Part shown: positions 50,840 to 59,106 of the stretch, one piece after another
Layout of the letters: the number at the start of each line of letters is the position of its first letter
Numbering within the stretch: the first letter of the stretch is position 1
Assembly: GCA_965146665.1 (NCBI GenBank)
Contig: CBCTHE010000008.1
Coordinates: 62,001-126,000, forward strand
Direction of reading: 5' to 3'
Origin: Ructibacterium sp965146665
Lineage (GTDB): Bacteria > Bacillota > Clostridia > Monoglobales > Monoglobaceae
DNA length: 64,000 bases
Made by a program: the position numbers and the translations under genes
The notes under the pieces: model-generated
Database searches by the model: none
What the model saw: the letters and a program-made list of their open reading frames with translations, nothing else
Told to the model about the DNA's origin: nothing

Positions 50840-51588
50840 AGATGGAGAAACGGCAGATGCGGTACAACTATTCCGTCCGCAAAGAGGCCATCCGCTACGT
50901 TGTAATTCATGACACGGGCAACCCGGACAAAGGTGCGGATGCGGACGCCAATTTCCGGTACTTTAACAACGGCGACCGGGGGAGCAGCGCGGATATCTTT
51001 GTAGATGACCACAGGATAGTCCGCGCGAACGACTATCGCCGTTACTATTCCTGGCACTGCGGCGACGGACATGGAAAGTATGGAATCACCAACAGCAACA
51101 GCGTTGGAATCGAAATCTGTATCAACCAGGACGGCGACTACAACCAGGCGGTGTCAAACGCGGTATGGGTGACGAAACAGCTCATGTCGGAGCTGATTAT
51201 TCCAGCGGAGCGCGTCGTCCGTCACTACGACGCAAGCCGGAAGAATTGTCCGGCCAGCATGGCGGCGAACAACTGGCGGCGATGGAACGCGTTTAAAATT
51301 AAACTAACAGAGAGCGAGGGACTGACAATGAACCAATACGCGGAATTGAAGCAGATGATAACGGATTTGACCGGAAAGGTGGAACGTCTTACAGATCAAG
51401 TCGATTCGTTGATCCATCCAATGATCTGGAACTATATCGACGAGAATCTGCCTGGCTGGGCGCAGCCGACAGTCAAGAAGCTGGTAGGCAAGGGTTATCT
51501 GCAGGGAGACGAGAACGGCCTGCATTTAGACGAGACGCTTCTCCGAATCCTTGTGATCAACGACCGGGCTGGAGTGTATGACAGATGA
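50836..51588 (+). CDS. N-acetylmuramoyl-L-alanine amidase endolysin
   Basis: 250 aa. Amidase_2 domain: YVVIHDTGN with zinc ligand His25, SVGIEICIN with the catalytic Glu region, and VRHYDASRKNCPA with the second His and Cys. From residue ~157 a coiled linker (YAELKQMITDLTGKVERL) leads to an SLH-like domain (NYIDENLPGWAQPTVKKLV) that also ends the XkdP-like protein. An internal ATG at about 51328 after GCGAGGGA could give an extra wall-binding fragment, as seen in some endolysins; this is unproven. Confidence 0.9.
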   Translation: MKMEKRQMRYNYSVRKEAIRYVVIHDTGNPDKGADADANFRYFNNGDRGSSADIFVDDHRIVRANDYRRYYSWHCGDGHGKYGITNSNSVGIEICINQDGDYNQAVSNAVWVTKQLMSELIIPAERVVRHYDASRKNCPASMAANNWRRWNAFKIKLTESEGLTMNQYAELKQMITDLTGKVERLTDQVDSLIHPMIWNYIDENLPGWAQPTVKKLVGKGYLQGDENGLHLDETLLRILVINDRAGVYDR

Positions 51589-51743
51589 CAGAGGCACAAT
51601 TCAAAGCTGAGACAGCCTATCAAACCTCGGCTTCAATCCTACGGTATCTAAAAGCGCAGGGGCTATTGACTGATGCGGAAGTCCAAAAGATAGACGCCGT
51701 CCTGATTCAGAAACATCAGCCGCTTCTGGGCGGCCTGCGGTAA
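51585..51743 (+). CDS. Small SHOCT-like phage protein
   Basis: 52 aa, ATG overlapping the endolysin stop. Helical N-terminus (FKAETAYQTSASILRYLKAQ) and GLLTDAEVQKIDAVLIQK, similar to SHOCT-type oligomerisation motifs. It often follows lysis genes in these phages. Role unknown. A strong terminator follows at once. Confidence 0.6.
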   Translation: MTEAQFKAETAYQTSASILRYLKAQGLLTDAEVQKIDAVLIQKHQPLLGGLR

Positions 51744-51746
51744 CTC

Positions 51747-51784
51747 ATCCCCCTTTTTGTTTATCAAACAAAAGGGGGATTTTT
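51747..51784 (+). terminator. Strong terminator of the late operon
   Basis: Arms 51747-51762 and 51766-51780 pair over 15 bases with one bulged T (ATCCCCC/GGGGGAT at the base), then TTTT. It ends the structural and lysis operon. Confidence 0.9.
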
Positions 51785-51865
51785 GTCTTGTGGAAACGTC
51801 AAACTTGATACAATACTGCCCAAAAATTCGGGTTGAACATTGTGTGGTATACAGCGTAAAAACCC

Positions 51866-51894
51866 TTGATTAACCGGCGGCTTTGAGCTAACAT
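51866..51894 (+). promoter_or_regulatory. Repeated phage promoter, copy G (before recombinase operon)
   Basis: -35 TTGATT (51866-51871), 17-base spacer ending GAGC, -10 TAACAT (51889-51894), then the same leader GTCCATACCAAAAGGAAAGG as copies B and D. The upstream operator inverted repeat is not kept, only a TTGTGTGG-like trace at 51839-51846. It should transcribe the 87-aa gene and possibly the recombinases. Confidence 0.65.
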
Positions 51895-51924
51895 GTCCAT
51901 ACCAAAAGGAAAGGAGAGAACCAT

Positions 51925-52188
51925 ATGGAAATCAAAAAACGAGACGGTTTATGGGTGTCGGGTACACATGGCGGCTATCAATTTCAGGCCAAGGTTTATG
52001 ACGAAGGGTCGATGTTTGGCATTGACGCCGGCAGAGTCAGCAAGCTGTGTGTATGTCGGGAAGAGAGCCATCATACTGTTTTCAACTATGACCGGGGATA
52101 CGACGTGAATCCGGAAACAGCCGAAGAACGGGAAATTGTGAAAGCCATCATATTGGAGCTGGAACGGCTGCCAAAGCTATGGTCTTAG
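51925..52188 (+). CDS. Small protein before the recombinases, 87 aa
   Basis: 87 aa, ATG after AAAGGAGAG. Beta-rich N-terminus (MEIKKRDGLWVSGTHGGYQF), then VYDEGSMFGIDAGRVSKL and a C-terminal helix REIVKAIILELERL. The pattern is that of a conserved small protein of Clostridia phages with a DUF number but no known function. It has its own copy of the repeated promoter and ends 17 bases before the first recombinase. Confidence 0.6.
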   Translation: MEIKKRDGLWVSGTHGGYQFQAKVYDEGSMFGIDAGRVSKLCVCREESHHTVFNYDRGYDVNPETAEEREIVKAIILELERLPKLWS

Positions 52189-52205
52189 CGGTGAGGTGAG
52201 CCACC

Positions 52206-53522
52206 ATGGAGAGGATAGTAGAGAAACGGGAAGCGCATGTACAGAACAGCTTTAAGCGTAAACGGACAGCGGCCTACGCGCGGGTATCAAGCGGCAAAGA
52301 GGCCATGCTGGAATCCCTGGCGGTGCAGGTGGACTACTACAGTGGTTACATCCGGAACAATCCGATCTGGGAGTACGCCGGCGTATACGCGGACGAGGCG
52401 AGAACCGGCACCAAGGATGAACGACCGGAGTTCCAGCGGCTGTTGTCCGACTGCCGGGCAGGAAAAATCGATCTGGTTATCACGAAATCCATCAGCCGGT
52501 TTGCGAGGAATACCCTGACCCTGCTGGAGACGGTGCGGGAACTTAAAGGGCTTGGGGTAGATGTATATTTTGAACGAGAGAATATACACAGCCTGTCAGC
52601 GGACGGCGAGCTGATGCTGACAATTCTGGCGTCCTTTGCCCAGGAAGAGAGCCGCTCGGTGAGCGAGAACTGCAAGTGGCGGATCAAGAAACAGTTTGAG
52701 CAGGGAATTCAGCCGATGTGGCTGAAAAAATTGTACGGCTATAGACGTACGGAAGACGGCGGCTTTGTTATACAAAACGATGAGGCAGAGGTTATCAAAT
52801 CAATTTTTGAGAGATATATACAGGGTGCCGGAATCCAAACCATAGCTCGTGAATTGAATCAAAGGCAGACACCTTCTCCCACTGGCGGTGAGTGGAATAT
52901 TTATGAAATCAGGTATATTCTGAGGAATGAAAAATATATCGGAGATTTAAAGCTTCAGAAAACTTTTGTCTGCGATCATCTGTTAAAAAAGAAGATAGAA
53001 AATAAAGGGGAGCAGAACGCCTATTATGTCGAGGGTAATCATGAAGGCATTGTTACAAAAGAACAGTTTCGGCAAGTTCAGCGGCTTCTGTCGGAACGCG
53101 CAAAGGCAAACGCAAAGAAAAACAGGGACGGAGTTTATCCATTTACGGGAATGCTCCGATGCATGAAGTGCGGGAATACCTATCGAAGGAAATTGAACCA
53201 CTGCTCTGACGAATACCGCCGTGCGTTTTGGAACTGCCGTACCTATCTGTCAAAGGGCAAAGCGGTATGTCATACCAAGCAGATTCCGGAGGAAGAGCTG
53301 GAACGTATGGTTGCGGAGGTTTGTAACATTCCCTTTTTTGATGAGACGGTTTTTAGAAAGAAGGTCCGAGAGATTCAAGTATCAGAATGGAATAAGGTTG
53401 TCTTTATCATGCAGGATGGAAGTTCCGTAGAAAAGTGCTGGGAAAACAAATCCCGGAAATGGACGGATGAAATGAAAGCAAAAAACTTTGACAATTTGAG
53501 AAGGGGGCATAAAAATAAATGA
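52206..53522 (+). CDS. Large serine recombinase 1 (tandem pair)
   Basis: 438 aa. The resolvase-type catalytic domain has AAYARVSSGKEAM with Ser28, ITKSISRFARNT and EESRSVSENCKW. A recombinase domain (GVIQNDE-like and IRYILRNEKYIGDLKLQKTF) and a zinc ribbon CMKCGNTYRRK...C follow. The C-terminal coiled coil of typical integrases is nearly absent, so the protein is shorter than its neighbour. The stop overlaps the second recombinase start by four bases; the two probably act together. Confidence 0.88.
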   Translation: MERIVEKREAHVQNSFKRKRTAAYARVSSGKEAMLESLAVQVDYYSGYIRNNPIWEYAGVYADEARTGTKDERPEFQRLLSDCRAGKIDLVITKSISRFARNTLTLLETVRELKGLGVDVYFERENIHSLSADGELMLTILASFAQEESRSVSENCKWRIKKQFEQGIQPMWLKKLYGYRRTEDGGFVIQNDEAEVIKSIFERYIQGAGIQTIARELNQRQTPSPTGGEWNIYEIRYILRNEKYIGDLKLQKTFVCDHLLKKKIENKGEQNAYYVEGNHEGIVTKEQFRQVQRLLSERAKANAKKNRDGVYPFTGMLRCMKCGNTYRRKLNHCSDEYRRAFWNCRTYLSKGKAVCHTKQIPEEELERMVAEVCNIPFFDETVFRKKVREIQVSEWNKVVFIMQDGSSVEKCWENKSRKWTDEMKAKNFDNLRRGHKNK

Positions 53523-55135
53523 CACAGCGGAAAGTGACGGTGATCCCGGCGATCGCACCTCAATTCGTCGCCGCCTCAAATACCGAAAAACCCCGCCGAA
53601 GGGTAGCGGCTTACGCCAGAGTATCGACGGATGAGGAAGAACAGCTCACCAGCTATGAGGCCCAAGTGGACTACTACACCCAGTACATCCAGAGTAAGGA
53701 AGAATGGGAGTTTATCAAGGTGTATACAGATGAAGGTATCACTGGAACCAATACGAAAAAACGGGATGGCTTCAATCAAATGATCCGGGACGCTTTGGAT
53801 GGAAAGATAGACCTGATCATTACAAAGTCGGTCAGCCGGTTTGCGAGAAATACGGTGGATACCCTTACCACGGTGAGAAAGCTGAAGGAACAAAATGTAG
53901 AGGTATACTTTGAAAAAGAGAATATCAACACGCTGGACTCCAAGGGTGAGCTGCTGATTACCATCATGAGCTCGCTGGCGCAGGAGGAGAGCCGGAGTAT
54001 CAGCGAAAACGTCACCTGGGGGAAACGGAAGCGGTTTGCGGACGGCAAAGTGACATTGGCGTACAGCAAGTTTCTGGGATATGAAAAAGGCCCGGATGGT
54101 ATCATGCGGATTGTTGAGTCCCAAGCCCGGATTGTGCGCCGCATTTACAAGCTATTTTTGGATGGCCAAACTCCCACGTCAATTGCAAAACAACTCACCC
54201 AAGAAAAGGTTCCCACACCTGCAGGCAAAACCATATGGCGTTCAACTACAGTCAAGAGCATTTTACAAAATGAAAAATACAAGGGTTCCGCTTTGCTCCA
54301 AAAAACCTTTACTGTAGATTTCCTAAATAAAAAAGTAAAGGTGAACGAAGGAGAGGTAGATCAATATTACATAGAACACAGCCATCCGGCAATCATTTCC
54401 CCTGAAGTATATGACGAGGTACAGGATGAATTTGAGCGCCGCTCTAACGCTGGCGGATATCAGAGCAGCCGGAGCTGTTTTTCCAACAAGCTGATCTGCG
54501 GCGACTGCGGAAGCGCTTATGGCAGCAAGGTATGGCATTCCACGAGCAAGTACAAGCGTACCATCTGGCAGTGCAACGCGAAGTTCAAAAACGAGGAGCC
54601 ATGCTCGACACCCCATTTGTATGAAACGGAGATCCAGGACGCGTTTCTGGAAGTTTACAACGGTTTGCTGGAGAACAAAGAAGAAGTACTTAATACGCTG
54701 GAGCTTGCGGTACTGTCCGCAGTATCGGATGCCGGGCGGCTGGATGCTAAGCTGGAAAGTGTTCAATCAGAGCGTCAAGACATAGAGACCTTGCTGAGAA
54801 CAATCATACAGAAGAACGCCCGGAACGAGATTTCACAGGATGAATTTGAGCAAAGATATGCCGGCTATCTCACCGAGCACAAGCGCCTGCTGGCGGAGCA
54901 CAGCAAACTGGAAGCAAAGCAGGATCGGCTACGGAAACTGGAAACGCAAATACAGCTTTTTAAAGAACGAATAGACCAGTCCGGCGAATTATTGACCGCC
55001 TTTGATTCAGATATCTGGAACGCCGTCATTAACCACGCGGTAGTACACTCAGACGGGGAAATCACCTTTGTGTTCCGCCACGGCGCGGAAGTGGCATGGC
55101 AGAAGAAGAGGCTGGAGAGTGCGGCGCAGGGCTAA
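53519..55135 (+). CDS. Large serine recombinase 2 (probable integrase)
   Basis: 538 aa. Catalytic AAYARVSTDEEEQ with Ser36, TKSVSRFARNT and LAQEESRSISENV; recombinase domain up to KSILQNEKYKGSALLQKTF; zinc ribbon CGDCGSAYGSK...C near residue 325; long coiled coil (ETLLRTIIQKNARNEISQDE, LLAEHSKLEAKQDRLRKL) near 405-490. This is the full architecture of phage or ICE serine integrases. Location at the end of the prophage, just before tRNA-Arg, fits a role in integration and excision. Confidence 0.9.
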   Translation: MTQRKVTVIPAIAPQFVAASNTEKPRRRVAAYARVSTDEEEQLTSYEAQVDYYTQYIQSKEEWEFIKVYTDEGITGTNTKKRDGFNQMIRDALDGKIDLIITKSVSRFARNTVDTLTTVRKLKEQNVEVYFEKENINTLDSKGELLITIMSSLAQEESRSISENVTWGKRKRFADGKVTLAYSKFLGYEKGPDGIMRIVESQARIVRRIYKLFLDGQTPTSIAKQLTQEKVPTPAGKTIWRSTTVKSILQNEKYKGSALLQKTFTVDFLNKKVKVNEGEVDQYYIEHSHPAIISPEVYDEVQDEFERRSNAGGYQSSRSCFSNKLICGDCGSAYGSKVWHSTSKYKRTIWQCNAKFKNEEPCSTPHLYETEIQDAFLEVYNGLLENKEEVLNTLELAVLSAVSDAGRLDAKLESVQSERQDIETLLRTIIQKNARNEISQDEFEQRYAGYLTEHKRLLAEHSKLEAKQDRLRKLETQIQLFKERIDQSGELLTAFDSDIWNAVINHAVVHSDGEITFVFRHGAEVAWQKKRLESAAQG

Positions 55136-55159
55136 GAAAAGAAGCGGCAAAGTCAAAAT

Positions 55160-55253
55160 GACCGCTTTTGACCGCTTTTCAAACCAAAACGACCGCTTTT
55201 TGGATTTGGACAAAAAGCGGTCGTTTTTACAAGCTGTAGGAGAAAAAGCGGTC
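55160..55253 (+). repeat. Cluster of direct and inverted GACCGCTTTT repeats behind the integrase
   Basis: GACCGCTTTT occurs at 55160-55169, 55170-55179 and 55191-55200; the reverse form AAAAGCGGTC at 55213-55222 and 55244-55253. Five copies in 94 bases directly after the recombinase gene could be protein-binding sites at the right attachment region, or a decayed coding repeat. Confidence 0.6.
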
Positions 55254-55315
55254 ATTTTAAAAACAGCCGAAGAAGAGAAAAATTAGGCAGTTTGGCTGCC
55301 CATTTTACCTCAAAA

Positions 55316-55351
55316 CAACGCAAACCCCTTGATATCAAGGGGTTTGCGTTG
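55316..55351 (-). terminator. 36-base perfect palindrome, terminator for the tRNA transcript
   Basis: The two 18-base halves of 55316-55351 are exact reverse complements, centred on GATATC. It lies 22 bases after the tRNA 3' end on the minus strand and is followed there by TTTTG. It also faces the recombinase operon, so it may work in both directions. Confidence 0.7.
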
Positions 55352-55373
55352 TATCAAAATTGATGTTTCAATA

Positions 55374-55450
<77 letters not shown>

Positions 55451-55470
55451 ATGATAAATCGAACTTGTTT

Positions 55471-55499
55471 ATTATAGCACCTTGTTAAAAAAATTGCAA
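55471..55499 (-). promoter_or_regulatory. tRNA-Arg promoter
   Basis: Minus strand -35 TTGCAA (55499-55494), 17-base spacer, -10 TATAAT (55476-55471), 20 bases before the tRNA 5' end. Confidence 0.85.
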
Positions 55500-55700
55500 G
55501 ACTTTTTTCAAAAAATTTCTCAATAATTTCAGTTCCGGCGAAACTGGTAATATTTTTCGAAAAGTTAATCCTGTGTTCATTGATTATTCACAAAGGTTTG
55601 GTATGCTGACATTGTCAGAGAAAGAAAAAAGAAAAGCAGAAATGCAGATATAATCGGACAGAAAACGGAATATACATGATATGCTGAAAGGAGGATTGAA

Positions 55701-56015
55701 ATGGCGGCGGATATGAATTATGTAATGAAGCTGTCCACCGAGACAGAGAGCGGAGATGTGGTGCATTTGCTGTCAGAGCTTGCGGGCGAACCGGAGGAAA
55801 GGGTTGAGCAGATGCTGCAGACTGGCATGACGCCATGGGAACTGGCCAGAGAGCTTTGCGTGCTGGGTGAATTCCGAGATACCCTGCTTGAGCGAATGCT
55901 CACCCAGCTGTGTGAAATGGTGCAGGAGCACCAGATCTCACAGCAATATGCGGATGATATGATTGCCCGGTTTGAGATGAATGTTCCCGCAGAGGAATCT
56001 GAATATACATGGTGA
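55701..56015 (+). CDS. Uncharacterised chromosomal protein, 104 aa
   Basis: 104 aa, ATG after AAAGGAGG. Acidic and helical: VVHLLSELAGEPEERVEQMLQ, then RELCVLGEFRDTLLERM. No known domain. It lies 16 bases before queH and may be cotranscribed. A possible promoter (TATAAT at about 55649-55654) precedes it. GC content is higher than in the prophage, consistent with core chromosome. Confidence 0.65.
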   Translation: MAADMNYVMKLSTETESGDVVHLLSELAGEPEERVEQMLQTGMTPWELARELCVLGEFRDTLLERMLTQLCEMVQEHQISQQYADDMIARFEMNVPAEESEYTW

Positions 56016-56031
56016 AGGGGAAAATATACAG

Positions 56032-56685
56032 ATGGCACAGCCAAAAGTTAACTATCAGAAGCTGCTGGACCGGCTGATTCTCCAGCTTGAAAAGGGTAAC
56101 GAGGTGCCGCGGCTGCTGCTGCACAGTTGCTGTGCGCCCTGCAGCAGTTATGTGCTGGAATACCTCAGCCAATACTTTGCGATTGCCGTCCTGTACTACA
56201 ATCCCAATATTGCTCCCAGAGTGGAATATGAACACAGGAAACAGGAACAGCTCCGGCTGATCCGGGAGGGAACTTGGCGGCATCCGGTCAAGGCGTTGGA
56301 CTGCGCGTGGGAGCCCGAAGCGTTTTCGGCCATCGCCCTCGGACTGGAAACCCTGCCGGAGGGCGGACTTCGGTGTTTCCGGTGCTATGAGCTCCGGCTC
56401 CGTGCGGCCGCAGAGGCGGCCAGGCGCGGCGGGTATGATTATTTTGGAACCACGCTCAGTATCAGCCCGCTGAAAAATGCGCAGAAGCTGAATGAGATCG
56501 GAGAACGGCTTGCAGAGGAATACGGTGTCAGGCATCTTCCCGCAGACTTCAAAAAGCGGGAGGGCTATAAGCGTTCCATTGTGCTTTCCCGAAAATACGG
56601 CCTGTACCGTCAGGACTACTGCGGCTGTATTTTCTCCAAACGGGACCGCGAGCGGGAAAAGGCATGCGGCAATGGATCCGAATAA
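56032..56685 (+). CDS. queH: Epoxyqueuosine reductase QueH
   Basis: 217 aa. The DUF208 signature is complete: HSCCAPCSSY (Cys33, Cys34, Cys37), VEYEHRKQEQLRLI, CFRCYELRL near residue 121 and the C-terminal YCGCIFS. QueH reduces epoxyqueuosine to queuosine in tRNA and replaces QueG; its cysteines bind an iron-sulfur cluster and a metal. The ATG at 56032 is chosen because the longer frame overlaps the previous gene. Cytoplasmic. A 9-bp terminator follows at 56695. Confidence 0.92.
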   Translation: MAQPKVNYQKLLDRLILQLEKGNEVPRLLLHSCCAPCSSYVLEYLSQYFAIAVLYYNPNIAPRVEYEHRKQEQLRLIREGTWRHPVKALDCAWEPEAFSAIALGLETLPEGGLRCFRCYELRLRAAAEAARRGGYDYFGTTLSISPLKNAQKLNEIGERLAEEYGVRHLPADFKKREGYKRSIVLSRKYGLYRQDYCGCIFSKRDREREKACGNGSE

Positions 56686-56694
56686 GGAATGAGA

Positions 56695-56721
56695 CCCCTG
56701 GCTTAGCTGAGCCAGGGGTTT
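56695..56721 (+). terminator. Terminator of the queH operon
   Basis: CCCCTGGCT (56695-56703) and AGCCAGGGG (56710-56718) with a 6-base loop, followed by TTT. Confidence 0.8.
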
Positions 56722-56832
56722 CATTCAGAGCGTGTCTAAAAAGCTGATGCGTAAACAATACGGTTTACTTTCCGGAGACAAGTTTGCGGAAAGCCCTAGA
56801 CGCCTTTTTGATTCCGAACGGACAGGTTAGAT

Positions 56833-56980
56833 TGTAGGGGCGAAAAACGAATCGCCCGGACAAATCACGGGCTTTACTGAACATGAAATGTTGCCGCGTT
56901 CATGATACAGTCTATAATTTCCCCGAAATTTTTTCATATGTGATACACTCCATGCGGGCGATTCGTTTTTCGCCCCTACA
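56833..56980. mobile_element. MITE-like element with 26-bp perfect terminal inverted repeats
   Basis: 148 bases. The termini 56833-56858 and 56955-56980 are perfect inverted repeats beginning TGTAGGGGCGAAAAACGAAT. The inside is AT-rich with no ORF. It lies between two convergent genes (queH and the VIT protein). TGTAGGGGCG-type repeats are known to me from many Clostridia genomes. No clear target duplication seen. Confidence 0.75.
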
Positions 56981-57057
56981 CAGTATAGGATGTGGTGTAT
57001 AGAAAAAACATGTACGCATAAAACCTTGATGCGATGTATGCCATTCACTTTAGCCGC

Positions 57058-59106
57058 TCACAGGAAAAGACGAAGAACAAGCTGTGCGGCTGCTGTCACG
57101 TCGCCGTCCCGGGTGTTCAGCCGGGTGACAAGCACAGAACACGGCGGGAGAGTTTGACGCAGTGCCGTACCATAATCCTGCAGGACCGCCGGGAGCCGGT
57201 CCCGGCGGCTGACCAGTCCGCCGAGAACGCTGTGGGCCCGCCGGCCGGCCAGAAAGTCCGCCGCATCGTCACAGACCCGGGCCAGACCGTGGGTGTCTCC
57301 CGCGCATAGTGAGAGGGCCAGCAGGGCGTATGCGGTCTGCTCTGCACATTCCGCCGGCAGGATGGCGTCCGGGGCGGTGATGGAACCGTCCCCCCGTATG
57401 CAGGAGAGGAGAACATCCATACAGACAGAAAGCAGACGGCTGCGCGCTTCCGGGGTGAGGGAGAGCCGCCCGCTGTCCTCGCCAAAGATGGAGGACCGGT
57501 CCGCAAATTCGCCGAGCCCGGCTGAGATGCCGGAGCAAAGAGTGACCGGAAGCGCGGTTGAAACGCCATTTTCGCCGTTTACCGCCAGCATGGTCTCGCT
57601 GTTCAGGGCGCCGTACCGGAGGCCGGTTTCCGCAAGCTGACGTTTGATTGTCCGGATGGAGGCCGGAGAGGCCTTGCCAAGGAGTGCGGACAGCTGTTCT
57701 GTTCTGGCATACGCAAAGAGGAGCTCCGCAAAGGGGAGCTTGCGGAAAGCTGGGCCCGCAGACACAAAACAGGACTCCTGGCAGCTGCTGTCCTGCCAGA
57801 CGGAAAAACAGCGCGGGGCCTGTCCGGTATACCGGAGGACCACATCCTGATAGCCGTCTTGTCCAAACGCCGCGCCGGGCATGGGGATGAGCTCCTGAAC
57901 CGCGGTATCCTCCGGAACAATCCGGACCGGGGAGCCGGTGAGAAACAGCGGTTCCAGCAGCCGGGGCATCCGCTCCGCCGGCTTGTCCTCTGCATAGAAG
58001 TGTGCGTGCTGCCCAAGTCCGGCCGCGAGCCATTTGCGGGTAAAGTCTGTTTGCGCCATGTCTCCTGCGGTGAAAAGGTGAACCGGCACGGCACCGGTTC
58101 CGGCGCGGACCGCGGTGTCAGGCCGCGGCGGAACCCCGCCGGAGAACAGCAGGCATAGAGTGTCCGGAGCCAGAGTGTCCGGCAGGCGGCAAAGCAGTTC
58201 AGAGAGCTCACCCTGTCCTGCGGGCAGGTCCGCAAGCGCGGAGAAGATCCGGTCGCGGAGCGCGGGGCCTGCCGGCACAAATTTGCAAGGGAGCGCCTGC
58301 GATTCCGGCGCGGTGGACATAAGCCGCACCGGCATGCCGTCCGGCAGGGCTTCCAGGGCACGGAACAGGAGTTCCTTGACCGCTCTGAGTTTGGCGGGCG
58401 GCTGGATACCGCTCAGATCCAGCAGGAGAAGAACCTGGCTTCGGGGACTGTTTTGGTAGCGTGTTCTGTCTGCTGTGCAGAGCCGGTAAAAGCCGATTCC
58501 TGTCCCCAGGTCCTCCTGCAGGAGACAGCAGGGGGCAACAGAGCGCGGCAAGTCCAGAACCAGGTCCTGTCCAGCCGCGGACTGGCAGGAAATCCAAGTG
58601 CTGTCGCCTTTTTGTTCCACCGTGACGGTATGGGTCGGAGAAACGGCGGCGGTGATGCTGGGCCATACGGAAAGATCAACTGCCGCAGGACAGCTGTTTG
58701 CGGAGAACGGACGGAGGGCGGGCAGATGCAGGCCGAGGGGAAGGTGCAGACGGCAGGCGTTCTCCCTGGGCAGCAGGCGGAGGGTGAAGTCAACCAGAAG
58801 CTCACAGCTTGTGCCCGGCAAAAGGCTTTCCCATTCCAGACAGTAAAGCTGTGGCTCCAGCTGCACCAGCCGGGCACCGGATACCTGCGTCAGGCCGCCG
58901 GAGCGAGGAACCACAGCGGCCCGCAGCAGCTTGCGGCCAGGAGCCAGAAGCTGGAAGCCGGAGATCATGCCCTCTGCCGGAAGGGGAAATAGATAACGCG
59001 GCGAAAGCGGCGCGGCTCCGGTGTTGACAAAGGTGTACTGCAGGGAAAGAAGCGCATGGGAAAGGCGGATTTCACCGGTGACTGTGATTTTCTGCAAAAG
59101 GTTCAT
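57058..59106 (-). CDS. VIT-domain protein with degenerate von Willebrand A region
   Basis: 682 aa. The first ~130 residues fit a vault/inter-alpha-trypsin (VIT) domain (VTGEIRLSHALLSLQYTFVNTG, YLFPLPAEGMISGFQL). LLLLDLSGIQPPAKLRAVKELLFRAL near 240-265 resembles the start of a vWA domain, but the MIDAS motif is incomplete. Function unknown; VIT-vWA proteins often bind other proteins at the surface or in complexes. The start at 59106 follows GGAAGGGAGC; a longer frame upstream lacks a ribosome binding site. No signal peptide. Very GC-rich. Confidence 0.72.
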   Translation of the reverse strand: MNLLQKITVTGEIRLSHALLSLQYTFVNTGAAPLSPRYLFPLPAEGMISGFQLLAPGRKLLRAAVVPRSGGLTQVSGARLVQLEPQLYCLEWESLLPGTSCELLVDFTLRLLPRENACRLHLPLGLHLPALRPFSANSCPAAVDLSVWPSITAAVSPTHTVTVEQKGDSTWISCQSAAGQDLVLDLPRSVAPCCLLQEDLGTGIGFYRLCTADRTRYQNSPRSQVLLLLDLSGIQPPAKLRAVKELLFRALEALPDGMPVRLMSTAPESQALPCKFVPAGPALRDRIFSALADLPAGQGELSELLCRLPDTLAPDTLCLLFSGGVPPRPDTAVRAGTGAVPVHLFTAGDMAQTDFTRKWLAAGLGQHAHFYAEDKPAERMPRLLEPLFLTGSPVRIVPEDTAVQELIPMPGAAFGQDGYQDVVLRYTGQAPRCFSVWQDSSCQESCFVSAGPAFRKLPFAELLFAYARTEQLSALLGKASPASIRTIKRQLAETGLRYGALNSETMLAVNGENGVSTALPVTLCSGISAGLGEFADRSSIFGEDSGRLSLTPEARSRLLSVCMDVLLSCIRGDGSITAPDAILPAECAEQTAYALLALSLCAGDTHGLARVCDDAADFLAGRRAHSVLGGLVSRRDRLPAVLQDYGTALRQTLPPCSVLVTRLNTRDGDVTAAAQLVLRLFL

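Larger units (their letters stand above)
5420..55315 (+). mobile_element. Prophage with contractile tail, about 50 kb (borders approximate)
   Basis: Protein genes are collinear on the plus strand apart from one short toxin candidate: early/replication, methylation, accessory island, terminase, portal, protease, HK97 capsid, head-tail joining, sheath, tube, chaperone, tape measure, baseplate, fibres, holin, endolysin, then two serine recombinases. A tail sheath and XkdN-XkdT-like proteins indicate a myovirus morphology related to PBSX-type tails. All structural modules look intact, so the element is probably a recent or functional prophage. Left border lies between 5118 and 5562; right border lies between 55136 and 55373, just before tRNA-Arg. 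No CI-like repressor or antirepressor was recognised. Confidence 0.85.

Noticed and set aside
55160..55253. CRISPR array
   Set aside because: Repeats are only 10 bases, in both directions, with irregular spacing and no cas genes in the window.
57603..58361. Long minus- and plus-strand frames opposite or within the VIT gene
   Set aside because: Frame shadows in very GC-rich DNA; only the 682-aa frame has domain similarity.
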